From Heyndrickxia vini (GTDB lineage Bacteria > Bacillota > Bacilli > Bacillales > Bacillaceae_C): a stretch of 64,000 bases of DNA. The stretch lies in assembly GCF_016772275.1 (NCBI RefSeq), contig NZ_CP065425.1, positions 2,014,653-2,078,652 on the forward strand. The letters are read 5' to 3'. A program made the position numbers and the translations under genes. Below the pieces are notes generated by a model. That model worked only from the letters and a program-made list of their open reading frames with translations, did not search any database and was not told the DNA's origin. Of this stretch, positions 17,167 through 25,609 are shown piece by piece (the first letter of the stretch is position 1; each line of letters starts with the position of its first letter).

Positions 17167-17934
17167 ATGCAGTTTCCTGTTTATGTATTTGGTATCCACC
17201 CTCATTTTTTATTTGAAGCTATTGCTTATTTTATCGGATTCCGCGTCTATTTATATACGAGAAACAAAGAAAGAATTCCAATGGATAAAGCGATGTGGGT
17301 AATTGTCGGCGCTATATTCGGAGCAGCATTTGGCTCGAAATTTCTCTATTGGTTTGAAGATCCGTATAAGACGATTGAACATTGGACTAATTTCACATAT
17401 ATGTTAGAAGGAAAAACTATCGTAGGCGGATTATTAGGAGGACTCATTGGTGTTGAGTTCGCAAAAAAATGTATTGGCTGGAAAAGGTCAACAGGAGATG
17501 ACTTTGTATTGCCCCTTACCGTTGGCATGATGCTTGGTAGAATTGGTTGTTTTCTAACCGGGATGGATGATCATACTTATGGTACAGCGACGACATGGAT
17601 TACTGGAGTGGATTTCGGTGATGGAATCAAAAGGCATCCGACCCAGCTTTATGAAATTGTATTTTTATTTACTTTAATTTTCATACTTCTTACGATAAAA
17701 AAGAAGAAAACAATACTATGGGAAGGCTATTTATTTCAGCTATTTATGTTGTCCTATCTTGTTTTTCGCTTGATTATTGATTTTATCAAGCCTACCCCAC
17801 ATCCGTATTTTTACTTAAATAATATCCAAGTTGCATGTTTAATCGGAATCGTTTATTACATTCACTTAATGATTAAAAAAGGAAAACATCATCTACATTT
17901 TAGAAAAGGGGAGGAACAAATTCATGCCAAATAG
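17167..17934 (+). CDS. Lgt-like diacylglyceryl transferase paralogue
   Basis: A 255-residue polytopic membrane protein of the Lgt family. The start ATG follows TTGGAGGT (17155-17162). Seen: GGLLGGLIG near 87-95, LGRIGCFLTG at 123-132 and HPTQLYE at 157-163. In true Lgt the signature is GRIGNFxNxE; here N becomes C and the following N and E are also changed (GRIGCFLTGMDD), so prolipoprotein modification is doubtful. The conserved Arg is kept. It overlaps the next gene, a lipid-type radical SAM enzyme, by 11 bases, which suggests a related, perhaps lipid-moving, role. Confidence 0.8.
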   Translation: MQFPVYVFGIHPHFLFEAIAYFIGFRVYLYTRNKERIPMDKAMWVIVGAIFGAAFGSKFLYWFEDPYKTIEHWTNFTYMLEGKTIVGGLLGGLIGVEFAKKCIGWKRSTGDDFVLPLTVGMMLGRIGCFLTGMDDHTYGTATTWITGVDFGDGIKRHPTQLYEIVFLFTLIFILLTIKKKKTILWEGYLFQLFMLSYLVFRLIIDFIKPTPHPYFYLNNIQVACLIGIVYYIHLMIKKGKHHLHFRKGEEQIHAK

Positions 17935-19330
17935 ACCGTATACCTATTATGATCTAACTATCAGTATTTGCTCTAAGTGTTTAAGAAAAGTAGAAGCAAA
18001 GATAATTTTCGAAAATGAAAACGTTTATATGGTTAAAACATGTATGAAACATGGAAGAGAAAAGGTGTTAATTTCAACGGATATCGACTATTACAAATGG
18101 TGTCGAGATTTTATCAAGCCGTCCGAAATGCCGCATCGCTGGAATACTCCAATAAAATATGGATGTCCCTATGATTGCGGTCTCTGTCCTGACCATGAAC
18201 AACATAGCTGCCTTACCCTATTGGAAATTACGGAAAGATGTAATTTAAAGTGTCCAATATGTTATGCAGAATCCTCCCCGCAAAAAGGGACTTTTCGTTC
18301 GTTAGAACAAATTGAGTTTATGCTGAATGCGATTGTTGAAAATGAAAAAGAACCCGATATTATTCAAATTAGTGGAGGAGAACCAACGATTCATCCACAG
18401 TTTTTTGAAATTTTAGATCTTGTAAAATCTAAACCAGTTAAACATATTATGGTCAATACGAATGGATTGAAGATCGCAAACGATAAAGAGTTTGTTAAGC
18501 GTCTGGCAACGTATTTACCAGGCTTTGAAATTTATCTCCAATTTGATAGTTTTGAAGCGGATGCACTAAAAGAATTAAGGGGAGTCGATCTTACAAAGAT
18601 AAGACAAAAAGCGATCGAGCGCTTAAATGAATATAATATTTCAACCACATTAGTCGTCACATTAAAAAAAGGTCTAAACGATCATGAGGTAGGAAAGATT
18701 ATCCAATATGGGTTAGAGCAAAAATGTGTGCGAGGAGTGACTTTTCAACCAATTCAAAGTGCTGGACGATTAGAGGATTTCAATCCAGAAGCGGATCGCT
18801 TAACATTAAGTGAAGTAAGACAAATGATTATTGATCAATCGAGTGTTTTCGGTGAAAAGGATATAGTTCCTGTCCCGTGTCATCCTGACTCTTTAGCAAT
18901 GGGATATGCTTTTAAGAAGAACGGACTGGTTACCCCACTAACCGGGATGATTGACCATAATATTTTATTAGAAGGAGAAAGGAATACAATTGTTTTCGAA
19001 CAAGATGAAAATATTCGCAATATGATCTTTAATTTATTTTCATTGAATCATTCACCAAGTTCATCAGCGTTATCCTTTAAAGATTTACTTTGCTGTCTTC
19101 CAAAAGTCGATATACCTGGCGATATTGGCTACGATAATGTTTTTCGTGTCATTATTATGCAATTCCAAGATGCTTATAATTTCGATGTTCGTTCAGTCAA
19201 AAAATCATGTGTACACATCGCCCATCCAGATGGAAGGATTATTCCTTTTGATACTTATAATTTATTTTATCGGGATGAAAAAGAACAGGAATTAAAAAAA
19301 ATACAAGAGGAAATCATGTCTACACGTTAA
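17924..19330 (+). CDS. Radical SAM protein of the Tes/MJ0619 type
   Basis: A 468-residue enzyme. The N-terminal zinc-ribbon-like part has CSKC (16-19) and KTCMKHG (38-44). Next come CPYDCGLC (81-88), then the radical SAM triad CNLKCPIC (C106, C110, C113) and SGGEP near 155. The C-terminus reads SCVHIAHPDGRIIPFDTYN. This order matches, from memory, archaeal tetraether lipid synthase (Tes) and its bacterial relatives that join lipid tails. The gene overlaps an Lgt-like membrane gene. Lipid chemistry is inferred; other radical SAM reactions are possible. Confidence 0.8.
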   Translation: MPNRPYTYYDLTISICSKCLRKVEAKIIFENENVYMVKTCMKHGREKVLISTDIDYYKWCRDFIKPSEMPHRWNTPIKYGCPYDCGLCPDHEQHSCLTLLEITERCNLKCPICYAESSPQKGTFRSLEQIEFMLNAIVENEKEPDIIQISGGEPTIHPQFFEILDLVKSKPVKHIMVNTNGLKIANDKEFVKRLATYLPGFEIYLQFDSFEADALKELRGVDLTKIRQKAIERLNEYNISTTLVVTLKKGLNDHEVGKIIQYGLEQKCVRGVTFQPIQSAGRLEDFNPEADRLTLSEVRQMIIDQSSVFGEKDIVPVPCHPDSLAMGYAFKKNGLVTPLTGMIDHNILLEGERNTIVFEQDENIRNMIFNLFSLNHSPSSSALSFKDLLCCLPKVDIPGDIGYDNVFRVIIMQFQDAYNFDVRSVKKSCVHIAHPDGRIIPFDTYNLFYRDEKEQELKKIQEEIMSTR

Positions 19331-19373
19331 TTTCTGCTTTATAAGAATAGTATTCTATTAAAGGGGGAAGAGA

Positions 19374-19673
19374 ATGTACAGCGAAGAAAACGGTAGTAAT
19401 AAGCAAAGTGTTAATAGAGATGAAGGGAACGTATGGGTTGGAATTGGAATAGGGTTTCTAATTTATTTCATTCCTTCGTTGTTTACTATTTTCGGGTTAT
19501 TTCCGATCGCTTTTATCGCTCCGATTATACATGTTGCGGCCATCATCTACTTTTTCACCAAGAATAAGAAGATGACTGGAATCGGCCTTTTGATATTTGC
19601 TGGTATCGCAATTTTGTTAATTACTGCCTGTTTTGGTTTTGTCATATATAGTTTGAATAACTATCAAGGATAA
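19374..19673 (+). CDS. Small membrane protein downstream of the radical SAM gene
   Basis: A 99-residue protein with a polar N-terminus (about 22 residues) and three hydrophobic helices (near 23-42, 45-60, 68-90), ending NNYQG. It has a strong site AAAGGGGGAAG and starts 43 bases after the radical SAM gene with no terminator between, so it may be the third gene of that operon. The shape resembles DUF4870/TM2-type small membrane proteins, but I cannot assign a family. Confidence 0.6.
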   Translation: MYSEENGSNKQSVNRDEGNVWVGIGIGFLIYFIPSLFTIFGLFPIAFIAPIIHVAAIIYFFTKNKKMTGIGLLIFAGIAILLITACFGFVIYSLNNYQG

Positions 19674-19767
19674 ACATACAGAAGGTAACGGATTACTAGA
19701 AATTGAAACTTTTCTCAAAAATCCTCGTCTAACATTTATAGTTGTTGTTACTTGAAGGGGGTTTCAC

Positions 19768-20337
19768 ATGAAAATAAAAATAATCATTGCTGCCATTTCC
19801 GTTCTTCTCTTAATTGCGGTTGCTTGGGCAAGTTATACTTTTATTCAAATAAAGAAAACAGCAAAAGAAGAGCCACCCAATGATATTCCATATATAATTA
19901 TTCTTGGTGCAAAGGTAAATGGAGAAAAAATGTCCAAAGCGTTGTCCGAACGGGCAAAAGTGGGACTAGAATATTTAAGGGAAAACAAAAAATCAAAGGT
20001 AATAGTTACCGGTGGCCAAGGTCCAGATGAGAAAATTACAGAGGCAGAAGCGCTTCGTCGCTACATGATGGACAATGGAATATCTAAGGATCGTATTTTA
20101 ATGGAAGATACATCCGTTAGCACATATGAGAATATTAAATTCGCTAAAAAACTTTATTCAATTGATGAAGCCGTCATAGTTAGTAGTGATTTTCATTTGT
20201 ACCGTGCAATCCAGTTGGCGACTGCACAAGGGATAAAGGCATACCCACTTGCTGCAGATACGCCGAAGGTTGTAAAAATGAAATTATATGCAAGGGAATT
20301 ATTGGCCATACTAAAGTGGAAAATTATCGGTGATTAA
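19768..20337 (+). CDS. YdcF/SanA-like DUF218 membrane protein
   Basis: A 189-residue protein with one N-terminal helix (3-25) and a DUF218 domain: YIIILGAKVNG, KVIVTGGQGPDEKITEAE, ILMEDTSVSTYEN and VSSDFHLYRA. Family members (SanA, ElyC, YdcF) act in envelope polysaccharide metabolism or bind nucleotide-like ligands; the reaction is not established. Start behind GAAGGGGG. A second DUF218 protein without a membrane anchor is encoded about 2 kb downstream on the other strand. Confidence 0.82.
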   Translation: MKIKIIIAAISVLLLIAVAWASYTFIQIKKTAKEEPPNDIPYIIILGAKVNGEKMSKALSERAKVGLEYLRENKKSKVIVTGGQGPDEKITEAEALRRYMMDNGISKDRILMEDTSVSTYENIKFAKKLYSIDEAVIVSSDFHLYRAIQLATAQGIKAYPLAADTPKVVKMKLYARELLAILKWKIIGD

Positions 20338-20345
20338 CATACCTC

Positions 20346-20374
20346 TTTACCGAAAATTCAAACTTTGTTAAAAT
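20346..20374 (+). promoter_or_regulatory. Promoter of the ABC-F leader
   Basis: TTTACC (20346-20351), 17 bases, TAAAAT (20369-20374). A start near 20381 would give a leader of about 325 bases before the ABC-F start codon. Confidence 0.5.
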
Positions 20375-20414
20375 GAAAATGAATACGTTAATAAAAAGGA
20401 GTGGTAAAGGTCTT

Positions 20415-20447
20415 ATGAGTATGTCTGTTGTTTTTCAAATGGTTTGA
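20415..20447 (+). CDS. Leader peptide upstream of the ABC-F gene
   Basis: The frame MSMSVVFQMV followed by TGA. Two purine-rich sites precede it (AAAGGAGTGG and AAAGG), fitting the first or the third codon as start. It lies between the leader promoter and the attenuator hairpins. Drug-responsive leader peptides sit here in ABC-F genes such as vmlR and lmo0919; stalling in this peptide is inferred, not shown. Confidence 0.6.
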   Translation: MSMSVVFQMV

Positions 20448-20481
20448 GCATAGAACGGGATAAGTCTGCCTATTTTTGCTA

Positions 20482-20697
20482 AACCAATCGTAAAACAACG
20501 GATAATCTGACCTTTATTCTTAAAAACGTTCGTGATTTAGAATGCTTCATTCTAATGGAACGAGGAAGGTAGGGTGATTTCCCTGCCTTTTTTTATATAC
20601 AATTGAATAAAAGTAGACGAATAATTGAAAATCGTCTTGATCTTCGAAAACCTCCAAGTTTTACGATTGGTTCTATTTAAAAAGAACTTGTGGAGGG
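20482..20697 (+). promoter_or_regulatory. Attenuator region with alternative RNA helices before the ABC-F gene
   Basis: AACCAATCGTAAAAC (20482-20496) is a perfect 15-base complement of 20658-20672, spanning a terminator. The right arm also takes part in a competing fold: CCTCCAAGTT (20651-20660) pairs with AACTTGTGGAGG (20685-20696), which hides the ABC-F ribosome binding site. The two folds share bases, so they are partly exclusive. A further hairpin, TAGAATG / CATTCTA, is clasped by CGTTC / GAACG between 20528 and 20562. Confidence 0.65.
20566..20595 (+). terminator. Intrinsic terminator inside the ABC-F leader
   Basis: AAGGTAGGG (20566-20574) with CCCTGCCTT (20581-20589), one wobble pair, loop of six, followed by a run of T. 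It lies between the leader peptide and the gene, as in transcription attenuators. Confidence 0.8.
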
Positions 20698-20704
20698 AAC
20701 ATAT

Positions 20705-22252
20705 ATGAGTATTTTAAACGTAGAAAAAGTAACCCATTATTATAGTGATCAATTAGTGTTTAAAGAAATTGATTTTCGTTTATTAACGAATGAAAGGGTC
20801 GGCTTAGTCGGACCAAACGGAGCGGGAAAAACAACATTGTTGAAGATTTTATCAGGCACACTACTGCCTGATCATGGGAAAATTGAGAAACTGCCTAATA
20901 TTCGGATAGGTTATTTAGAGCAGCATATCAATTTAATAGAAGGTTTAAGTATACATGATTATTTACGAAGTGCATTTAAGAATTTATTTGAGTTAGAAAA
21001 TGAAATGCTTCAACTAACCTTTGAAATGGCTTCAAGTCATTCCGAACAATTAAAATCTCAATTGAATAGATATTCACACATACAGGAGCAGTTGGAGTTT
21101 TATGATTTTTATTCAATTGATAAAAAAATAGAAGAAATTTCATTCGGTCTTGGTATTCATCTATTAGGTATGAACACGGATGTATCAAACCTAAGCGGTG
21201 GTCAGAGGACAAAATTATTGCTTGCCAAGCTTTTATTGAGTGAACCAGATATTTTATTATTGGATGAACCAACGAACTATTTGGATTATGCGCATATTCA
21301 GTGGTTAAAGGATTATTTATTAAATTACAAGAATTCTTTCATTTTGATATCCCATGATACTGATTTTCTAAATGAGATCGTAAACGTGATTTATCATTTG
21401 GAACATAAACAGTTAACAAGATATGTAGGTAACTATCAGCAGTTTTTAGATGCTTATGAACAACGGAAACATCAATTGCATGATGCTTATGAAAAACAAC
21501 AAGAGGAGATTCGAAAGCTTGAAACATATATCCAAAAGAACAAGGCACGTGCATCTACAACTAAACAAGCTAAATCACGCGAAAAAAGATTAATGAAAAT
21601 GGAGCGAATGGATAAACCGCTAGAACTACCAACGCCTAGATATAAATTTACATTATCTGAACGACCAACTAGTGTCATTGTTGAAACTAAAAAATTGATG
21701 GTTGGTTATACAAAACCTTTGCTTTCCCCTTTAACGGTCAAAATAAAAAGGGGAGAAAAAGTAGCAATAAAGGGGCATAATGGAATTGGCAAGTCTACAA
21801 TGTTAAAGACAATAATCGGTGAACTTGCACCGATAGATGGGAACATCAGCTTCGGACAGAATGTTAAACCTGCTTACTTTTCACAGGAATGGAATACTTC
21901 TTCTAATATGACGCCACTAGAGTTTATTTGGTCAATGAATGAAGAGATGACACAAAAAGAAATTCGTCTAGCGCTTGCTCGTGCAGGCATAAGAAACGAC
22001 CATATGTTTCAATCATTGCATTCTTTAAGTGGTGGGGAGCAAACAAAGGTAAGATTGGCTCAATTAATGCTGGAAAAAAGTAATTGGCTAATTCTTGACG
22101 AACCGACTAATCATTTAGATGTTCAAGCAAAGTCTGCACTATCCGAAGCATTAAGAAAATATGAAGGAACCGTTTTAATTGTTTCACATGAACCGCAATT
22201 TTATTCAGAATGGTGTACCCAGATTTGGGATTTGGATGAATACAGGAACTAA
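20705..22252 (+). CDS. ABC-F ribosome-associated ATPase (YfmM-like)
   Basis: A 515-residue tandem ABC protein without membrane helices. First cassette: Walker A GPNGAGKTT at 36-44, signature LSGGQRTK near 165, then LLDEPTNYLD. Inter-domain linker with KQQEEIRKLETYIQ near 262-275. Second cassette: GHNGIGKST, LSGGEQTK, LDEPTNHLD. ABC-F proteins act in the ribosomal E site, some displacing antibiotics. Length and start (MSIL) resemble B. subtilis YfmM. The attenuator leader suggests drug-induced expression and so a resistance role, which is inferred. The ATG follows TGGAGGG. Confidence 0.88.
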   Translation: MSILNVEKVTHYYSDQLVFKEIDFRLLTNERVGLVGPNGAGKTTLLKILSGTLLPDHGKIEKLPNIRIGYLEQHINLIEGLSIHDYLRSAFKNLFELENEMLQLTFEMASSHSEQLKSQLNRYSHIQEQLEFYDFYSIDKKIEEISFGLGIHLLGMNTDVSNLSGGQRTKLLLAKLLLSEPDILLLDEPTNYLDYAHIQWLKDYLLNYKNSFILISHDTDFLNEIVNVIYHLEHKQLTRYVGNYQQFLDAYEQRKHQLHDAYEKQQEEIRKLETYIQKNKARASTTKQAKSREKRLMKMERMDKPLELPTPRYKFTLSERPTSVIVETKKLMVGYTKPLLSPLTVKIKRGEKVAIKGHNGIGKSTMLKTIIGELAPIDGNISFGQNVKPAYFSQEWNTSSNMTPLEFIWSMNEEMTQKEIRLALARAGIRNDHMFQSLHSLSGGEQTKVRLAQLMLEKSNWLILDEPTNHLDVQAKSALSEALRKYEGTVLIVSHEPQFYSEWCTQIWDLDEYRN

Positions 22253-22352
22253 GGTCTCATTCGATGGCCATATGGACTTTGTTAGGAGTTAAAATTTCGG
22301 CAAAAATAACTGGAAATTTTAAGAGAGGAAATGAGCGTAATCCAAATTGATA

Positions 22353-22952
22353 TTATATATCAGCATCTATAATTGCGCCTTGTTTCACATAACGAATAAT
22401 TTTTTTTGATTCCAATTCAACGCGTTTCCGCATATAGGGATGATTAAACCAACTAGCTTCCATGGAAGTTTGATTTTCAACAGGACAAAGTGAAAAATCA
22501 ATCCAATCCGGCATATATGTTTTCAAATTAAGGTATATTCTTCGCATGTGCGGAAACGTTGTAACAATAAGCAATCGTTGAATCTTGTGTAATTGAAATT
22601 CCCTATCTAGGACAAGTAAAGAGGCAAGAACATTTTCTTTCGTGTGCATGGACATTGTTTCAACTAATATATCATTATCTGGAATCCCTAACTCAATCGC
22701 TTTTGATTTTAAAAGTAAAGCTTCACATAATCCAGAGTTATTCCAAATCGCACCACCTGAAAATAATATTTTCTTTGCCCTTCCTTTTTGATATAACTGA
22801 ATGGCCTTAGGTAACCGATATTGAACAGCTGATTTACTGCCTGGTACGAATATACATTCTCCATTTTTCTTATCATCAGAAATATTGGAATAGATCAAGC
22901 GAGTCATTATTTCGTTGGTTAAGTGATTTTCATCTAATTCCGATATTCTCAT
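22353..22952 (-). CDS. DUF218 (YdcF-like) protein without membrane anchor
   Basis: A 199-residue soluble protein with a DUF218 core: CIFVPGSKSAVQYRLPKAIQ, KKILFSGGAIW, DILVETMSMHTKENV and LIVTTFPHMRRI. It is cytoplasmic by absence of a signal, and the ligand is unknown. The start ATG on the minus strand follows AGAGGTG. It is transcribed away from the Tet-like gene and has no partner in an operon. Confidence 0.75.
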   Translation of the reverse strand: MRISELDENHLTNEIMTRLIYSNISDDKKNGECIFVPGSKSAVQYRLPKAIQLYQKGRAKKILFSGGAIWNNSGLCEALLLKSKAIELGIPDNDILVETMSMHTKENVLASLLVLDREFQLHKIQRLLIVTTFPHMRRIYLNLKTYMPDWIDFSLCPVENQTSMEASWFNHPYMRKRVELESKKIIRYVKQGAIIDADI

Positions 22953-23150
22953 TTTTTCACCTCTGGAAATAGTTCACTAATTAGTTCATAATATTTAGTC
23001 TTAGTTCTGCCCTCATATATATTACGAATACTTTAGCTGTTTAGTATGTTTGAATATATATATATTTACGTATTTTCAATACATATATGCTTTAAATCTT
23101 ATTTCATTAATAGATCTGATAAAATATACATTTACAAAATTGCAAAAATG

Positions 23151-23179
23151 TTAACAGTACATGCTTCTTAGTTTATAAT
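23151..23179 (+). promoter_or_regulatory. Strong promoter of the Tet(M)-like gene
   Basis: TTAACA (23151-23156), 17 bases, perfect TATAAT (23174-23179). The implied leader is only about 32 bases and holds no leader peptide or terminator, unlike the ABC-F gene, so steady expression is likely. Confidence 0.75.
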
Positions 23180-23217
23180 TAAATTCTCCATTCAATTGAA
23201 AAATATGAGGTGGCAAA

Positions 23218-25176
23218 GTGAAACAAATAACAATTGGAATAGTAGCTCATGTTGATGCAGGAAAAACGACGTTTGCTGAACAGCTCTTATTTCATACGAA
23301 AAGTATCCGTCACCGAGGAAGAGTCGACCATCAAGATGCATTTATGGATAACCATCATATAGAAAAGGCAAGAGGAATAACTGTATTTTCCGAACAAGCC
23401 CACTTTGTTTATAACGATACGATGTACCATCTAATCGATACACCGGGACATGTTGATTTTTCTTCTGAAATGGAACGATCCATTCAGATAATGGATTACG
23501 CAATCGTTATTATTAGTGCAGTCGAAGGTGTAGAGGGACATACAGAAACGGTGTGGCAATTACTTAGGCAGTATAATGTCCCAACCTTTTTCTTTATAAA
23601 TAAAACGGACCGTGTTGGTGCAGAATTAAATCGCGTGATTGGTGAGATTCAGACAGAGTTATCCTCAAATGTGTTTTACATCGATCAATCTTTAAAAAAA
23701 GTGATACTAAATCAAAACGTAATTGAATGGTTAGCCGAAAAAAACGACATATTGTTGGAAAAATTTTTGAACGACGATTACAATTCAGGGATATGGCTAT
23801 TATCGATGAAAGAAATGATTAAATCAAATGCAATTTTTCCAATATTAAGTGGCTCAGCTCTCCAAGACATAGGAATTTCTACTTTTATTAAAACAATCGA
23901 TGAATTAACTTTTGCCCATTTTGATTCAAATTGTTCATTCTCCGGGAAAGTGTATAAAATAAGACACGATGAAAAGGGAACAAAACTTGCTTATATAAAA
24001 GTATTAAGCGGGACATTGAATGTACGTGATGTCATTCATTATGCTGTTGGTGAAAATCAAGTTTCAGAGAAAGTGACCCAAATGAGAAGATACAATGGGA
24101 AGAAATATGAAATTATTGATCAAATAAGTGCAGGTGAATTAGTTGCAGTTACCGGATTATCAGCTGTTTCTGTCGGTTCGCGTCTAGGTTGTTTAGAGGA
24201 AGAGAACATAGGTAATACAATGGTACCGACACTAAAGTCAAAGGTCATTTTTGATGCTTCTTATCATATAAAAGATGTTTTATCTTGCTTACAGTTATTA
24301 GATATGGAAGACCCCAGTTTAAAATTAACTTGGGATGAAAGCCTACAAGAAATCCATATTCATGTGATGGGAAGCATTCAGCTGGAAATTCTTCAGCAAA
24401 TTATTATGGATCGGTTTCAGCTAGCAGTTACATTTGATAAGCCGAATATATTATACAAGGAAACGATTAATACAACAGTCATTGGGTATGGTCATTTTGA
24501 ACCATTAAAGCATTACGCAGAGGTACATATAAAATTAGAGCCATCACAACGATCAAGGGGAATCAGTTTTCAAAGTGTATGTCACACAGATGATCTCATC
24601 GTTGGATATCAAAATTTAGTGAAACATTATTTACTTGAGAAAGAGCATCGAGGTATTTTAACGGGATCTCCTCTTACAGATATGAAAATCACTTTATTAA
24701 CTGGAAGGGCACACAATAAACATACGAGTGGTGGAGATTTTAAGGAAGCGACACTTAGAGCGTTAAGGCAAGGACTTGAGAAGGCTGAAATAATATTGTT
24801 AGAACCTTTCTATGAGTTTAAAATTAAAGTAGATCTAGATGATATGGGAAGGGTCCTCTCTGACATACAAGCATCGTATGGCATATTTAATCCGCCTGAA
24901 ATAAACAGTAATAAAGCCATTATTACTGGGAGTGTTCCTGTAGCCACCTTTATCGGCTATAGTACGGTTTTCGCCTCTTTTACCCATGGAAAGGGTTCGT
25001 TATCGCTTCAGTTTGGCGGCTATCATCAATGCCATAATGAAAAAGAAGTGATTGAACAGATCGCATACAATAAAAATGCAGATAAAGAATACAGTTCTTC
25101 ATCGATATTTTGCTCAAAAGGTCAAGGGTTTATAGTTCCGTGGGATGAAGCAGAAGAGAAGATGCATTGTTTATAA
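23218..25176 (+). CDS. Tet(M)-like ribosomal protection GTPase
   Basis: A 652-residue EF-G-like translational GTPase of the Tet(M)/(O) type. G1 is AHVDAGKT at 10-17, G2 KARGITV near 52, G3 DTPGHVDFSS near 74 and G4 NKTD near 128. The EF-G domains continue to the end. Tet proteins release tetracycline from the 30S A site. Chromosomal Bacillus homologues are more distant, so tetracycline resistance is possible but unproven. GTG start behind GAGGTGG. Composition matches the neighbours, with no sign of recent transfer. Confidence 0.85.
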   Translation: MKQITIGIVAHVDAGKTTFAEQLLFHTKSIRHRGRVDHQDAFMDNHHIEKARGITVFSEQAHFVYNDTMYHLIDTPGHVDFSSEMERSIQIMDYAIVIISAVEGVEGHTETVWQLLRQYNVPTFFFINKTDRVGAELNRVIGEIQTELSSNVFYIDQSLKKVILNQNVIEWLAEKNDILLEKFLNDDYNSGIWLLSMKEMIKSNAIFPILSGSALQDIGISTFIKTIDELTFAHFDSNCSFSGKVYKIRHDEKGTKLAYIKVLSGTLNVRDVIHYAVGENQVSEKVTQMRRYNGKKYEIIDQISAGELVAVTGLSAVSVGSRLGCLEEENIGNTMVPTLKSKVIFDASYHIKDVLSCLQLLDMEDPSLKLTWDESLQEIHIHVMGSIQLEILQQIIMDRFQLAVTFDKPNILYKETINTTVIGYGHFEPLKHYAEVHIKLEPSQRSRGISFQSVCHTDDLIVGYQNLVKHYLLEKEHRGILTGSPLTDMKITLLTGRAHNKHTSGGDFKEATLRALRQGLEKAEIILLEPFYEFKIKVDLDDMGRVLSDIQASYGIFNPPEINSNKAIITGSVPVATFIGYSTVFASFTHGKGSLSLQFGGYHQCHNEKEVIEQIAYNKNADKEYSSSSIFCSKGQGFIVPWDEAEEKMHCL

Positions 25177-25260
25177 AAAAATTATTTTATACATACTACT
25201 TGATGTGTATAATAATCAAAGTATACTAATTTATAGGTTTTGAAGGGACGGCATTCATAA

Positions 25261-25548
25261 ATGAACATTACAGGATTTACACTAGAAAAGCTTGAAGACC
25301 CAACAGGAATATTAGTCGGAGACCGTTATGAATACATAATTGATATCGAAGTACCTGAAGATGATGAACTTTTTTCTGAAAAAGGATTATTTGTTAAGGT
25401 TATATATGTGGTAGATGGTAATGAACAACGTATTGCGCAATATCAAATTTTTGAGAAAATCACACACACGTATTTAGACTTTGAACTAGAGGAAGAAGAA
25501 TTACAATTGATACATGTATTTTGTAAAGAAAATCTTGAATCACTTTAA
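25261..25548 (+). CDS. DUF6509-like small acidic protein
   Basis: A 95-residue, strongly acidic protein (MNITGFTLEKLEDPTGILVG...). Its pattern of GDRYEYIIDIEVPEDDELFSE followed by a strand-rich core and an EEEE-rich tail matches, from memory, the small Bacillus family DUF6509, which has no known role. The ATG sits right after GAAGGGACGG with short spacing. It stands alone between the Tet-like gene and a terminator. Confidence 0.65.
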   Translation: MNITGFTLEKLEDPTGILVGDRYEYIIDIEVPEDDELFSEKGLFVKVIYVVDGNEQRIAQYQIFEKITHTYLDFELEEEELQLIHVFCKENLESL

Positions 25549-25578
25549 AGTTTAAAGAGAAGAATCGTATAGTATAGA

Positions 25579-25609
25579 TAAAAAAAGCAGGTTTTGTCTG
25601 CTTTTTTTA
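25579..25609. terminator. Bidirectional terminator after the DUF6509-like gene
   Basis: AAAAAAGCAG / CTGCTTTTTT with loop GTTTTGT, with T-runs for both converging genes. Confidence 0.9.

Noticed and set aside
22953..23217. Leader peptide or attenuator before the Tet(M)-like gene
   Set aside because: The promoter is close to the start, the leader is about 32 bases, and no hairpin with T-run or short frame is present.
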